From contig JAKZHN010000014.1 of NCBI GenBank assembly GCA_037179335.1, forward strand, positions 1 through 64,000: 64,000 nucleotides of DNA, in the 5' to 3' direction. This stretch comes from Cyclaneusma minus. Lineage: Eukaryota > Ascomycota > Leotiomycetes > Marthamycetales > Marthamycetaceae. The position numbers and the translations under genes were made by a program. Below, in pieces: positions 1 to 14,900 of the stretch. How positions within the stretch are numbered: the stretch's first letter is position 1; each line of letters begins with the position of its first letter. The notes under the pieces were generated by a model. The model saw nothing but the letters and a program-made list of their open reading frames with translations. It did no database searches and was not told where the DNA came from.

Positions 1-220
1 TAATAAAATTAATAAAATTAATAAAATTAATAAAATTAATAAAATTAATAAAATTAATAAAATTAATAAAATTAATAAAATTAATAAAATTAATAAAATT
101 AATAAAATTAATAAAATTAATAAAATTAATAAAATTAATAAAATTAATAAAGTTAATAAAATTAATAAAGTTAATAAAATTAATAAAATTAATAAAATTA
201 ATAAAATTAATAAAATTAAT
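1..220. repeat. 9-bp AT minisatellite (AATAAAATT)n
   Basis: About 24 tandem copies of AATAAAATT run from the first base, so the array probably continues beyond the window. Two units read AATAAAGTT, giving internal landmarks; otherwise the array is nearly perfect. Confidence 0.95.
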
Positions 221-3200
221 TAGATTTTAATTACCATTAAAACAATATCACTCACGCTAAAATAAATTCTTGGTTAAATCCAATATTATTTTTTAAAACC
301 AGGCCTATTTAAATTATTTTATCCGGGTTATTTTATTGCTATATAGCGCAACGCAATTACAATATTGCCATTGCTATTGCAATTATAAAAGCAAAATAGC
401 AATATTAATATAAGCGAAAATTTTGTATTTGCTATATTTAAATTAATAGCCAATTATTAAAATAATTTAAATAATTTAAAAATATTAATTTCCAATATTT
501 ATGTATATTTTAAAAAAGCATTAATAGCTTTTATAGCCCAAGGCGTAAAGATTTTTGCTGCTTTTTTGCCGGCTTTTATTTATATTAAAGCTTTTATTAT
601 TAAGTTTTTTTTAAAAAAAAACCTCGCTTTGTAAATATATATTTTTATAATTAAAATAATATATAAATTATATTTTAGCGTTTTTATACTAGCTAGCACT
701 TTTTTAAATATATTTAATTGGAGTTTTGCTTCAATCTTTTAAAATATCTTTTTTCTTTTTTTTTCTCCAAAACTTTTACTAGTATAAAGAAATAATTATT
801 AAGGCTGGCCTTTTATAAAACAAAAATTAAAGTAAAAAAAACAGCGAATTGGATAAAAAACTGCGATTTTAATTAGTTTTTTAAATAATTAATTATATTA
901 ATTTTAAATTTAATAAGCTGGGCTATTTCGGGGTTTTTATAGGCTTTTAAAAATTTAATAGCAATATAATTTTTTTTAGGCCCCTAATACTAAAATAGCC
1001 TAAATTTTAATTAAAAATTTTGATTAAATTAAATTCTTTTTTTCCGAAAGCTTGTTTTTAAAAGTTTTATTTCCTATTTTTATTTATGGAGTATTTAAAA
1101 TTTTGTTTTTATTAAAAATAAATAAATAAATTATAATTAATTGAATTTTAAAAAATAATAGGAAAATTTATTTAATTTAGGATTAGAAACCCTTTAAATA
1201 ATATAGTTAAAAATAATAAAAAATAATAATAATAAATACGGCTTTTTAATAATTAAATATATTTTAGCGGAGCAAATTAATAGATTTATTAAAATACGCA
1301 TGCTATTGGATTTGGAGGCCAAGGTCTATAAATTATTTAAAATTTATTTTATAGCTATTTAATATTTTAATTGCCAATATTGGAAATATATTGCAAAAAT
1401 ATGCGCTAAAAATATTTTAATTTGCAGCAAATATATAAAACCTTATTATATTAAAATATGCGCTAAAATAAAATTGCTAAAATACGCCAATTGCAAATAT
1501 ATAAGCTGTAAATTCTTTTTATTTTTATATAAAGTTTTAAAATTCAAGCGCGAAATTGCGCGCTAGCGCTTTAAAAATAAATTTATATTTTATAATAAAA
1601 ATATTATTAAAATATTATTCCAATTAGATATTTAATAAAAAAAGCTTTTTTGCAAAAGGGTTAAAAAAACTTCCTTGCTAATTTTAAATAAAATAAAAAA
1701 ATACCCAAGCATCCGCTGTTTTTTTGCTTTATTTATAAAATTCTAGTTTTTTAAATTTTCTTTTAAATATTAATTAAAGCTTTTTAAGCAATTTCAATAG
1801 CCATTGCTCTTATAGCGGGCATATAAGCATTTTAGCCGCAAAATGCAAATATTAGCAAAAATATAAAAATGCTGGAAATTTTAAATAAATATATAATAAT
1901 TATTTTAAATATTGTAATTTTAATATATATAAATTAGCAAAAATAATGAATTTAATACTAAATTTAATAAATTTAATTAAAAAAGTAGATTTTTACTATT
2001 TAGAAATTATAGATTAATTTAAATATATAAGCAATTAAAAATCCCAGCATTAATGGCTTTTATATTATTTTTCCGCTTAAAAGCCATTTTAAAATAGCTA
2101 TTTATACTAATTAAAAAATCTCAATTAATAATTAGAAAGCCCGTTATTGTTTTTTGCAAATTTTATATTAATGAATTTGTAATTTAATCCTAAAGCTGTT
2201 TTTTTAATTTTTTTAATTTATAATGTTTATACTTTTTTAAAAGCGTATAAAAATAATATTCTAAATTGAATTTTTTTATTTTAAAAGCCGATTTTATTAA
2301 ATAATTAATAAAATATATTTTAATAATAAGGGATTTTAATTTTTACTATTTATTATAAAATCCAGCATATATATTTATTTTATATAAATATTCTTTTTAT
2401 TTTAACAATTATAATAAAGCGATATTTTTACCGATTTTTAATTTCCTTAAATACAATTATATTTAATATTAAAAAAGCAAAAATAATTATAGATTTAATC
2501 TTATTTATTTAAAAAATAGCAAATATATTATTATGCTGTTAGGTCCGCTAAAATTTGATTTTCTTTTTCAATTATTTATTAATTAAAATTAAATTAAAAA
2601 AATTTACATTTCAAATTTTTTATTTTTTAAAAAATATATAAAACAAAACCAATTTACTGGTTTTGAAAAAGCTGTTTTTAAATTATTTAATTTTTATAAA
2701 CGAATTAGCCGGATTTAATATTAAAAATAATATTAATAATAAAATATTAAAATTGCTAAAAACAATTAATTTAGCAATAATAAAGGCAATTTTATAAGCA
2801 AGGCTAAAAATATAGCGCAAAATATAATAAAATCCCAAATGCAATTAGGCAATTAAATATATTAGAAAATTGCAACAAGAGCTCTTTTTAAATTTATTTA
2901 TATATAAATAAGCTAAAAAAGCCAGCAAAAAAATAAATAATAGGGCGAAAATAATTATTTAAAAAGCCGGTTTTTATAAAATTTCCCAGGATTTTCATTT
3001 TTTTAAAAAAATTAAAAAATAGGCAAGAATAAAAAGCCAGATTTCTTTTTGATTTTCTAAAATTTTTATTGCTATAATATTAAAATTTAGTTTTGGCAAT
3101 TAATTTTTGCAATAATTATAAAAAATTTAAAGCAAATTATTTTTTAATTATTTTTAGCCGATTTAACAAATTTGAAAGAATACTAATATTTTTTAAAATT

Positions 3201-4647
3201 TCCAAAAAATAATTGGAAAAATATAAATTGGGATATTAAAATTTTCTTTCGCAAGCAAAACTCCTATAAAATTATAAAATTATCCAATATTCTATTTTAT
3301 ATTTAAAAAACTATTTTGCCAATAATTAAAGCGTATATTTAAAAATTATTATTTTAACCAGTTTAAAATAGCCCGTATAATGGTTTTTTAAAAGCCAGGT
3401 AAAAGAAATTATATTATATTTGCAATTTATAAATTAATAGCCTTTTTAAATATATTGGAAAAGTGTTTTAAAAAATTAATAATTAAAAAATTGTTTATTT
3501 TGGCTAAATAATACTTTTTGCTTTTTTTTAGCACATAGGAAGCAAAAGCAAAAAAAGCATTTATACAATATTAAAGCTATTAATTAATTAAATTTATAGA
3601 ATTTAAAATCGAAATTTATAACAAATAGCATTAATTTTTAATTTTAATATTTTAAAAGCTTTTAATAATACTTTTATAAAAGATTAATTTATATTTTCCA
3701 TAGCAAAACAAATTTAGCGTATTTTTAAAAATAGATTTAAAGTTTTTTATTAAATTGCAAAATTATTTTTAATATTAATAATAAGAAATTAAAAATATTT
3801 AAAATTAATATTAGTATTGTTTAGGGATTTCTTTTTAATTTAGTTTTTTTTTTGCATTTGCAATTTATTATATAAATTAGCTATAGCTATAGGCTTTATT
3901 AATAATACTAATATATTGGTGTAAAGTTAATTAAGTTTTATAAATAAATAAATTTTAGAAAGAATTTATTAAAATATTTTAAATTGGGCAATAAAATACG
4001 GAGTTATTTTTGCGTTTTAAAACTATATATTATAGAATTTAAACTAATAATGGCATTATTGTTTTAAAGAAATAAATGCGCGTTTTAAACCTTTAGCTAA
4101 GTTTTAAATTTAAATAAAGACTTTATTTTAAATATAAATTATAATTTTCTTTGCTTAATTTTGAATAATATTTAAATTTATAAAATTAATATAGAAAACA
4201 TTATTAAGCAAAATTTATATAATATATATAGCAATAATAAAATCAACTATAATTTATAAGGCATTAATTACATATATGCTAAAAAACAGCAATAAGAATT
4301 TTATTAAATTAAGCTATTTATAGCCGTTAATTATTAAATAAAATAACGCTTTTAAATTGCTAATGAAAGGGTTTAAAGCTATTTTTACTAGGCTATTAAA
4401 AATCAAAATAGAAATTGCTTTTTTTTATATAAATTTATTAATTGCTAGGAAATAATGTAAAATACTAGGCCGCATTTATAAGAAATTAAAGAATGCTATT
4501 AAAAAAGTAGCCCGCTAAAGATTGCTATTAATAATCAGACGGGGATAATTTAAAAAGCTATTATTGAATTTATTAATTAATAATTAAATTCGCTAAGCAA
4601 TATAATATAAGGCTGCCAAATTAAATTTATTAAAAAATTCGTGTCGG

Positions 4648-4857
4648 GAAATAGGAATCGCTATTTAAATCACCTAGGGCACCTGCTATTGTAAATGGGT
4701 ATGCGTATGCTTGATTAATAGTGATTAAGAAAGAAAGAGTGGTTTATCGCCAGCTTTTTATAAGGCCATTTTCAAATTTTAATGCTAGCTATAATGCTAC
4801 GCTATTAATAGAGGTACGGGCCATTTTTGGCTATTTAAAGCAGCATTGCTATAGTTA
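4648..4857 (+). repeat. Dispersed repeat copy A, possible LTR remnant
   Basis: Aligns without large gaps to 11729-11937 in the same orientation. Shared landmarks are CTAGGGCA, ATGCTTGATTAATAGT, CGCCAGCTTTTTATAAGGCC, GCTAGCTATA and CACGGGCCA/TACGGGCCA. Differences are mainly C/T and G/A and run both ways: this copy keeps more C and G in its first half, the partner in its second half. Reciprocal transitions indicate independent RIP on two copies. The ~7.08-kb spacing and direct orientation would suit the two LTRs of one retrotransposon, but no primer-binding site or intact coding region was found. Confidence 0.8.
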
Positions 4858-6994
4858 GATATTGGACTTTTTTTATTTTTATAAAAGAAATGGCAATTCT
4901 AATTGGCTATTATATTATGCCTCCGTTTTTTTCTTTTATAATTCAATTTTTATATATATTTCTTTTTGCCTTTCCATTTAGGTTTTTATTTTAATATTAA
5001 TTTTTATTAATGGATACTAGTATTTCCAGCGCTTTATTAGGGCTGGCTTTTATTATAAATCCATTTAATTTTTTATAATTGTTTTTATATATAATTGGCG
5101 CAAATATAAAATATTTATTATTAGTTCTTTTTAATTATAGTATTTAATTTAATTGGATATTTATATATTAAAAATTTAATTTAATTTAATTCGCAAGTAA
5201 TAAGCTTTAAGATAATATTTATAGCTATGGCTATATTTATATTTAATATTATAGCTAAAGTTTCACTAGCTAATATACTTTAATTTTTTTTTGATAAAAT
5301 TTTAATATATTAAATTCCCTTTTATAATAAATACCCCTTTTTAAATATTTGCTATTTTATTGGCTAATATTATAATATAGCCAATTTATAAGCTTAGGTT
5401 TCTATTATTTGCAAATAAATTATTAATATAAATAAATAGCTTGGCTATATTTAAATTTAATATAATATATTTAAATCTTTTATTAATATTATGAAAATAC
5501 TATTAAAGTTTTTTATTTAAAATAGCTATATATTATTTAATAAATCCTTGGTATTAGGCAATTGCAAATAAATTAAATAAGCTTTTTAGCTAATATATTA
5601 TTGCAATATAGCCGGTTCTAGCTTTTTTTCTAATATAGCTAATAATACTTGGGCTATTTGGATTTATAAAATTGATTTTTAATTTCTGCCCTTTTTAAAT
5701 AAAGGCTAGGGTATTTTCTTTTTAAATAAGGATATAACCGTTAAAAATAAATAGTATTTAAAATATAAGCTTTATTTTAAACTTAGTTTTAACTTTGGTT
5801 TTATATAATTTAATTTTCTTTAATTTAGACTATTTTTTCTTAGTTAAAATTAGGGTATTATTTATTCAAAAATTAATTAATGCAAAAAGCTTTAAATTTG
5901 GTATTATTAGGTATGGATTAAATATTGACATTTTTAAATAAAGCTTTTTAAAATGGTGCTTATAGTAAATAATAATTTAATATAATTTAGTTTTAGCCAA
6001 GCTATATAAAGGCTTAATAATAATTATAATTACATTAGAAAGGTATTTGTTTTTAAGTTTTTTAAGCAAATAGCAATAATCTTTTTATATAATTTATTAT
6101 AAAAATAGGGGTATATTTGGATAATGTTTTTTAAAAATATATAAATCTTTTTGCCGGCAATATTGGTAAATATTAAAATAAAGGCCAGGGCGAGAATAAT
6201 ATATTGGCTGCTTTTTTGAATTATAGGGAATTAAATAATATTTTTATTTTTATTTTTATTATTAAATTCTATAATTATTAGCTTTAATTTTTTTATATAA
6301 AACTAAAGTGGCTATTTCTTATTTTTATATATTATTTTGGCTTAAAAAATTCGTTTTTTAATGCTATTATTTGTTTTAAATAAATTTAAATACATTTATA
6401 TTTAATAGTTTTTTAATTTCCTTTTGGTTTAATTTTTTAAATAGTGCTTCGGGAATTTGAATTTTGCTTTGTTTTTAATTTTAAAAAATAATTATGATAA
6501 GGTTGAATTATAAATAGAAATAAATAGGTAGGTATTAGTATTTTTATAATAAATAACAATTTATTTAGCATTTTTAATTAATTGTGATTTTATAAGAAAT
6601 TTTTATATATTAAATTTAGTATTTATAATTTTAAAAAAAAACTTAAGCATTTAATTATTTGTTTATTAATCGGATATTTAATGGCTTTTTTTAGGAATCC
6701 TTGGTTTTTAAAAAATATAAATGCTGCCTTTTTTTGGCCGTCTCTTTTTGGCTTTTGGAGCTGGCTGTTGGTGAATTGGTTAAGAAATTGGTGGTTTATT
6801 TTAAATTGATTTTAAATCTAATTTAAATTTAAAAGCTGAGTTTTTTTTTTTTAGAATTTTAACTTTCTAGCGCAAATTTATTATTATTGGGGTTTTTTAG
6901 ATTTTTATTATATGGTTTTATTAAAATGCTTTTAAATTTTGCCGTTTTATTTAAAAAATCCAAAACAATAGTTTTTTATTTTATTTTTAATATT

Positions 6995-7019
6995 AAATAT
7001 ATATATATATATATATATA
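6995..7019. repeat. (AT)n dinucleotide repeat
   Basis: An uninterrupted alternation of A and T about 24 bp long inside the AT isochore. A simple microsatellite with no sign of function. Confidence 0.85.
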
Positions 7020-7200
7020 GGCTTTGAATTATAATGCTATAGCCAATATTTTTAAAATATTAAGGCTATCTCTTATAAATAGGGCATTTAAAAAATGCGC
7101 TAAATATATAATTTTTTAATTTTAGCTATAGTTTTTTTAATAATTTCTGTCTTTTTAATTATAAAAAAAAGGTATAAAGTTTTTAATAATTTTTGCATAT

Positions 7201-7273
7201 ATTAAAAATATTAAAAATATTAAAAATATTAAAAATATTAAAAATATTAAAAATATTAAAAATATTAAAAATA
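7201..7273. repeat. 9-bp AT minisatellite (ATTAAAAAT)n
   Basis: Eight near-perfect tandem copies of ATTAAAAAT. The unit length equals that of the array at the left edge although the unit sequence differs. Confidence 0.93.
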
Positions 7274-10200
7274 TGGGCACCAAATCATTAGGGCCAGCTA
7301 TATTATTAATGGTTTTAATAGCTATTTAGAAAATGCTTTTTTTTAAAAAGCTTTAAAAGCTTTATTTTTATAATATTGGAATTTTTTTAACTATTATATA
7401 AAATCTTTTATTTTTGCTAATTAAATAGTAGGCTTTTACTGGAATTAATTTTGTTTTAATATATAAAAGGCCGCTTTTTGCAATGAATTTATTGCTAATA
7501 AATTTAATTTCGGCGTTATAAATAATTTTGTTTAATAGATTTTAATAAATATTAATCCAATATAAATAAATGGCTGATTAAATATTTTTTAATATTTTTA
7601 AAGAAGAAACTTAGCGGCTTCAAATTTTATTGCTGTATTTATTATATAAATTATTTATTTATTATTTAGCTAAAATAAATTTGCAAAAATCTTAGTATTA
7701 AATCTAAAAAAAAAGAAAAATTGCCCGGAGCTTTGCTGAATTTTTGGTATTGGAAATAGTATTTATTAATATGCTTAATAGCAATAATATTAAATTTCTT
7801 ATTGGCAGCCGTTAAATTTTCTGGAGTTTTTTTATAATTAAATATTTTTATTTTTAATAGATTTGGCGTAATTTAGGCAGGGTAAAATGCTAAATAATAT
7901 TTCATTTTTAGGTATAAGGCTAAGAAATAAATAAAAACCAGGAGTAATCCCATTTTTTAATTATAGCCATTTGTTTTGCTTTATATTATATGGTTTTTAA
8001 TATTATTAAATATAATTTGGTATTTATTTATGTTTACTAAATGTATTAAAACAAAGTGTTACTTTTAATTATATTAAATAAAATCATTTTAAATAATATG
8101 GGAATTTTGGTTATTTCTAATATTTTATTAATTAAACAAATTCCAAATTTAATTGCTGGGGTGTCTTTTGGTATTAGATAAAGCTTTTAATTTGGTATAA
8201 TAGATTTAAGTGCTTTAAATTATGCTATGCCAGTTTTTAAAAAAAATTATTGCTTTATTATTTGGAAAAAGATTTTGGAAAATGCCAAAAATACACCGTT
8301 TATTTATAAGGAAGATTTTATGCGTAAAAATTGGGTTTTGCTTATATTTGGAATTAAATAGGAAAGTGTGGGTAAAGGCATAGATTGCAATTTAATTAGC
8401 TAATAATGTCATTATCTTTTTGCCGTTAATTAATCCATATTTAATTATGAATGTAATTGTAGGCTGCTAGCATTTTTAAAACTCTTATAATATATAAATA
8501 TATTTAAATTTTAATTTATTTTTTAAATTTTAATTAAATTGTTTATACCCTTTATTTGGAAATTGCAAATATTGGGCAGCGCTAATAAATAGTAATTGCT
8601 ATTTAAAGAAAAAACGGAAAAAATTAAAACTGTTTTTTTATATTAGTAAATTTTTAATTTTAGCTAAATAATAATGGTATTTTCGTTTGGTAATTAATTG
8701 ATTTTTTTAATTTGCTTTTTATATAGCTTTAGCTTAAGTTTTTTTAATATTTATATACTTGGAATTTATTAATTAATATTTAATTTTAATATAAATGCTA
8801 TATGCTTTTTTGCCTTTATCTTTGCCGGGTTTTTTATTATTTCCTTTTTTATTATTTTTATTATTTTTATATTTGGATTTATAGAATTTCCTATTATTAT
8901 AATATTGGCTGTTTTTTTTTAAATCTATTAAAAACAAAATATTAAATAAATAGATGCTGGGCAATAGAGTTTTGGATAAAATTATAATAGCTGGCTTTAC
9001 TAGCCAATTTTATTTTATTTATAATAAATATTTTAAATTAAAAATAAAAGCCTTTAAATATTTGGGCAGGGAAAATATTAATTTATTTATAATCTGAAAA
9101 TTTAAAATAGGCATTTTTGGCTTTATGTTTTGCTAAATGGTCAAATTGGTATTTTTGGCCTATGCTTGGTTAAATCTTTTTAATTTTTTTTAAAAAAAAC
9201 TTTAAGCATTAAATTTTTAATTGATTAGGATTTTTATTAATAATTTTATAATATTTTAAATCTTTTTAAATTGTATGGTATTTTAGCTTATTATTCGTTT
9301 TTGTAATTTCTATTATATAGCGTAAATTAATATTTGAAACAAAAGATTTTGGTATTTACATTTATTAAAATAGTATTTATTGGCTCTTTTTTAAAAATAT
9401 ATAATAAAAGGCTTTGGTGTATTTTAAATTTAAAATTCCAATTGTAAAATATAGAATATTAAAGTTTTTAATATTTTAAATAATAAAATTATATATTTTA
9501 TTACTATTTTTATTTTTATTTTTATATATTTTGCCAAGATTTATAATTCTTTGAAAACTTATTCCTTTTATTGGTTTTTTATAAAAAATATAAATAAATA
9601 AATATTGGTATTTAAATATCTATTATTTTGGAAATTATTTAATAAATAATCCGGAAAATAATATAAAATATTGGCCAGAAATTTGGTAAAAATATTGCTG
9701 GGAATATTGCTGTAAAAGTTGGCTTGGAAATTGTTTTAAAGGCTGGTTTAAAGTATTATATTATTTAGAATAAGAATTTAATTTTGGAATATATTGATTT
9801 TTAGGCTATTGGCTAGGCTGAATTTTAAGCTATTAATTAAATGGTGGAAATTGGCTTATATTTTAAAATAGGTATTATAAATTATTTTAGCCAAATTGCT
9901 AGGGAAATTCTGGCTATTATAATATTTTTAATTTTAATTTTTACTATATTTTTTATTATAGCTTTAATTATATTTATTTTTTATATTTTGGCTTTATTTA
10001 ATATTCTGCTAATTATATCTATTATAATTTGCCCTACTATTTTATCCGTATCTATCTTTTTAATATTTATATCCATTATTTTAATTATATTCAAATTTTA
10101 TTTCTTCCTAATGGCTATAACCAATATTTAATTGGTCCTGGTTATTATATTCCAGCTATTTTTAATTATTATAATAATTTTAATTATATTAGGGATATTG

Positions 10201-11728
10201 CTGGTCATGATTTTATTTTTAACCGTGCTATATTATATTTATATTTGTATTTATACCAGGCTATATTGCGCCGGTTGCCGGTTTATTATATTATAGCATT
10301 TTTAAAAAAATTGTATTATACTATTATATTATATTGCGAAGCTATATTATACCAGTGCTATATATTGCGCTATATCGGGTGGCTGCTAGCTTGCAAATAT
10401 AGCTAGCAATTTGGTAACTAGGGGCAAGGCTTGCAAAATAGGGCTTTTTAAAAAAAAGCTTTATTGGTTTAGCGGGGCTATATATATATTTATATAGCCA
10501 AAAATTCTATTAATTGGCAATATATTAATTTTTTAGCTATATAATAAAAAAACCTTAAATATTAAGAAAAAAACTGGTTTTTAAAGCCTTGGAAAAATCT
10601 TTTTATTTTGCTATATATTTTAAATAAAATTCTATATTTGATTTTTTTTTAATATTTTCCAACTTCTTATTAATTTATTTATATTTAGCTAATTTAGCAA
10701 TAATTGCTGCAAAAATATTATTAAATTTTCCAGTTTTTATTTTGTTTTTATTGCAATATATATTATCTTGCATTAGGAAATAATATAATATTTAGCGGGG
10801 AATTTTATAAATTTTGCCAAATTAATTATATTGCTAATTTTTAAAATCGGCTATAAAATTCTTTTAAAAATTGTTATTATATTTATTTAATAATTTAAAT
10901 TTTGCCAAAATATAAAAGGTATAAATTATAATTTTAAAGATTAATTATAAAAATTTAATTTTTAATTTTTTAATTTTATATAGCTTAAAATCTTTAATTA
11001 AATATTTAAATTCCTTGGGAATTATATTCTTTATATTATTATCAAATTTATTTTTAAAATCCACCTATAATTTTTTGCCGTCTTTTAATTTCATTTTCTT
11101 TTCTCCTTGTAAGAAATCCTTAATTTAGTTTTTTAAAATATTCTTTGTTTTTTAAAGGATATTGCTAATTTTCGAAAGTATTTTTATTTTTATTTATATT
11201 AATGTCGGCGAAGCTTTGGAAGGCTTTAAAAACTTTAACGGCATATTTATTATTTATTTATAATTGCAAAAGGCAGGGATTTTTAAAATTGAAATATATA
11301 AATAGCGGGGAGGCATTGCGTAATTATTTTGAAATTTAAATTTAAATAGCGCAAATTTGGTTAATTTAAATCTAAGTATTTGCAAATTTAAATAATTGTA
11401 AATTTAAGGTTGCAAGCTTACTAAAGCTAAATTAGGCTTAATTTTTTTATATAGGATAAGGAAATTAAATTTAAAGCTTTAAAATAATGTTTTTAAATAA
11501 TTGCGTAATGGATGCATTTCCTAAACACAATTTAAAATCACTTTTTTATATAAATAAAAAGGTAATTTTTAAGGCTTTGCAAAAAGCTTAATTTTAAACA
11601 GCCTATTTATATTTTAAAAATAAAATAGCTGCATAAGGTTATTGGCGTTTAATAGGATTTATTTATAAGCCCTTTTTATTAATTTTTTGCAGATTTATAT
11701 TTTTGGTTTTAAAATATTGATTAATTTT

Positions 11729-11937
11729 GGAAAATAGAAATTGATATTTAAATTATCTAGGGCATATGCTATTATAAATAAATATATATATGCTTGATTA
11801 ATAGTAATTAAAAAAAATGGCTCGTCGCCAGCTTTTTATAAGGCCATTTCCAGGTCTTGGCGCTAGCTATAGCGCTATGCCACCGATATGGGCACGGGCC
11901 ACTCTTGGCTGCCTAAGGCAGTATTGCCATGGTCAAA
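11729..11937 (+). repeat. Dispersed repeat copy B, possible LTR remnant
   Basis: Partner of the repeat at 4648-4857. This copy keeps GC-rich runs such as GGCGCTAGCTATAGCGC and CGGGCCACTCTTGGCTGCC that have become AT-richer in the partner, while its own first half is the more degraded. Read as a second RIP-mutated copy, or the other LTR, of the same element. Confidence 0.8.
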
Positions 11938-14900
11938 CAATTCGGAATTAATTATAACTTTGGCCAATTAAAAAAATATAAATAAAGGCCTATCTTTTAA
12001 TATAAATCAATTTATAATTAATTAAAAAAGCAAGGACCAGCTTTATTATATATAGCAAAAACAAAACAAAAGTTTTATTTAAATAACGCGTCCCCGTTTA
12101 TAGCAAAAATGGAGTATTGCTAAATTATTTCAATTTTTTAAATATTTTTCCCAGATTTTAATATTTTTTAGCGGTATAATTAAAAAAAAATTGCAAAATA
12201 TAAAATTCCGGGCTATATATTCAAATGCCTATATGGATATTTTTATTAAATAGCCAAATATATTTTAATTTAATATAATTATTACAATTTAGGCCTTTTA
12301 TATTAAAAGCTTTGCTTTATTAATTACCAAAATATAATTATTATTAAAAAAGGCTCTAAAGCTATTATTAAATGGATTTTTTCCAGAAAAATGCTAGAAT
12401 AATTTATCCTTGCCAATTTGGTTTTAAAAGCTATAAATAATAATATAAAGTATTAAAACCAATTCGCAATTAAGGCCAAACGGCTGCTATTAAATTAAAA
12501 AGCTTTAAAAAAACGGGAGAGAAAAATAAATAAAAAGAAATTATATAGCGGGAAAATATTTTGAAATAGGGGATAGGGTATAGCAGGAAAAAGCCCAGGA
12601 GGATTTAAATTTTGAAAAAATATAAAATTAAAGATATTATTAATTTTATATAATATTGCATTATTATAGCCTTTATAATTTTAATAATAAAATATAAATT
12701 GGCTTAAATTTATTTAAAAGGCGTAAAACTTTTAAAAAAGCTCTTTGTTTTTTTAAAAATAATATAAATTATATTAAATGTTTTTAATTAATTAAAATAC
12801 TTTTTTAATAAGGTCCCGGTAAATGGACATTGGTTTTTTTATTTGTAATTAGATTTTCCAGTATAAATAGCTTAATTTACAATTTGCGTTTAATTTGCAA
12901 ATTTACTAAATAAATGAATCAGATATTAAATTCAAAAAAAAAACTATTAAATAGAAAATTATTATTTATCAAAGCCGTATTATCTATTAAAATTATATTA
13001 TTATTATTATTAAACTCTTTTCTATTAATATAGCATTAGCAATTTAGCCTCCTTTTAATATGCTTAAAAATAAAAGGAAAATTCAAATATGCTGCAAATA
13101 TATATTAGTATTTAATTATAGCTGCGATTAAATAGATATTAATAATTAATAATTATTATTCCAATTAGGAAATAACTAGTAAAAAAGGATTGGGATTTGG
13201 GATTTTTTTAACTCTCGCGAAAATCTATATTTAATAAAATTCCACTCGAATAAAACCAATATTTTAAATTTTCAATTAGCAATATATATAAAAAAAAAAA
13301 AAAATATAAAAAAAATCTATTTCTCCTATTATTAAATAGAAAATAGGAATTATCCAAAAAATAAATTAGCGCCATTAATAAAGCCAAAATACAAAAATTT
13401 CAAAATTTCAAATTAAAGCTATTTGGCTATATTAAGTCAAATGTTTTAAAATTATTATTAGCCTTTAATATCCAATTATTAAATATTAATTAAATATACA
13501 AAATTCTAAAATTTGGAAATAAACTATTAAAATTAAAATGGCTAGTGGTTTATAAATATAAAAAAAGATTTCTCCTATTAAAAATAAAAACGCTAATTCC
13601 CTGGGAAATAAATTTGCTAATATTTTAAACTATTATATAAAAAGATTTTTTCCATTATTAAAAAAAAATCTTTTAAGGAAAATTCTAGAAAATAAAACCC
13701 AAATATTAATAATAAAGGAGCTTTTGATATTAAAAATTAACAATATCAAGTCCGCCCAAATGATATATTATAAAGGATTTGAAAATCAAAATCACTGAAA
13801 AAATTAATGGCTATAAATTTTTTAAAAAAAGGATAAAAATCGGCATATCCAATATTTGTAAATGGGATTTAAATATTAATAATTAGGCATTGGGGATATT
13901 AATATCCATATAGGGGCTTAATATAAGGCTTAGCGCGCCAAGTCTGTATCCTATTATTAAAAGCCGGCGCATTTAAATTTTAAGCTCCAACTTTTTCGCA
14001 TTTTCAAAATCACTTTTATTTCAATTATTTAAATTCTCACCTATCTTTTATATTATTTTATCTCGGGCATTTTTTTATTATTCATATTGTTTTTTATTTT
14101 ATTTTTTCAACCTTTAAATTTATTAATTAAATTGAGCAAAAACAAGGCTTTCCCGTAGCTATTTGCAAAGCCAATTGCATTTCACATTTTTATTTCATAT
14201 TTTTAAGCATTTTATATATCGCATTTGTCCCGAATACTTGCTAGCAATTGCTGAAATTAATTTAAACTCAATTAATTGCAAAATTTAAACTTTGCTTAGC
14301 TTTCGATTTTATTTAATTGCAAAATGTCTGCATTTAGCGCATTTGCTTTTGCAATTACTAGCAATTAAATAATTGCACAATTATTCATTTTCTTTTTAAT
14401 TTTTGCTAATTTTGCATTAGTAAAATAATAGCGCATTTAATAATATTGGCTTTTTTTCCAAAAAATACTTTTTACTTATTTTAATTGCTTATAAGAAATT
14501 GCGATAAAAAATACTTAAACTTATATACAAAAGTCGCAAATATAAGGATATTAAAAAATAAAATGCTAAAGCAAATACAAACAATTGGATAAAAATATAT
14601 TTAAAAATTAAATGCAATATAAAATAAAAACTATATTTTATATAGTTTTTAATAGCAAAACATAATATTATAGCAATTGTTATAGAATTTAAAAAATTCG
14701 CAAATTTTGCATATTAGGATTTATATTAAAATAAAACTATTTCTTTACTAAAAAACTTTAAATATGGCATTATTTATAATAGTATAATAAAAAATCTCTA
14801 ATATTTTAATTTTAAATAATATTAATTTTTATTGCAAAGAAAAGTTATAGCAATAGTTTTTATAAAAAAGCCTAATCTTTTATTTATGCAAAATTTCAAA

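Noticed and set aside
1..220. Telomere at the left edge
   Set aside because: The unit is AATAAAATT, not TTAGGG/CCCTAA.
8773..10406. Open frames of 63-125 codons in the AT block
   Set aside because: Made almost only of Ile/Leu/Phe/Tyr/Asn/Lys codons, as expected from AT-saturated DNA; no domain or biased wobble.
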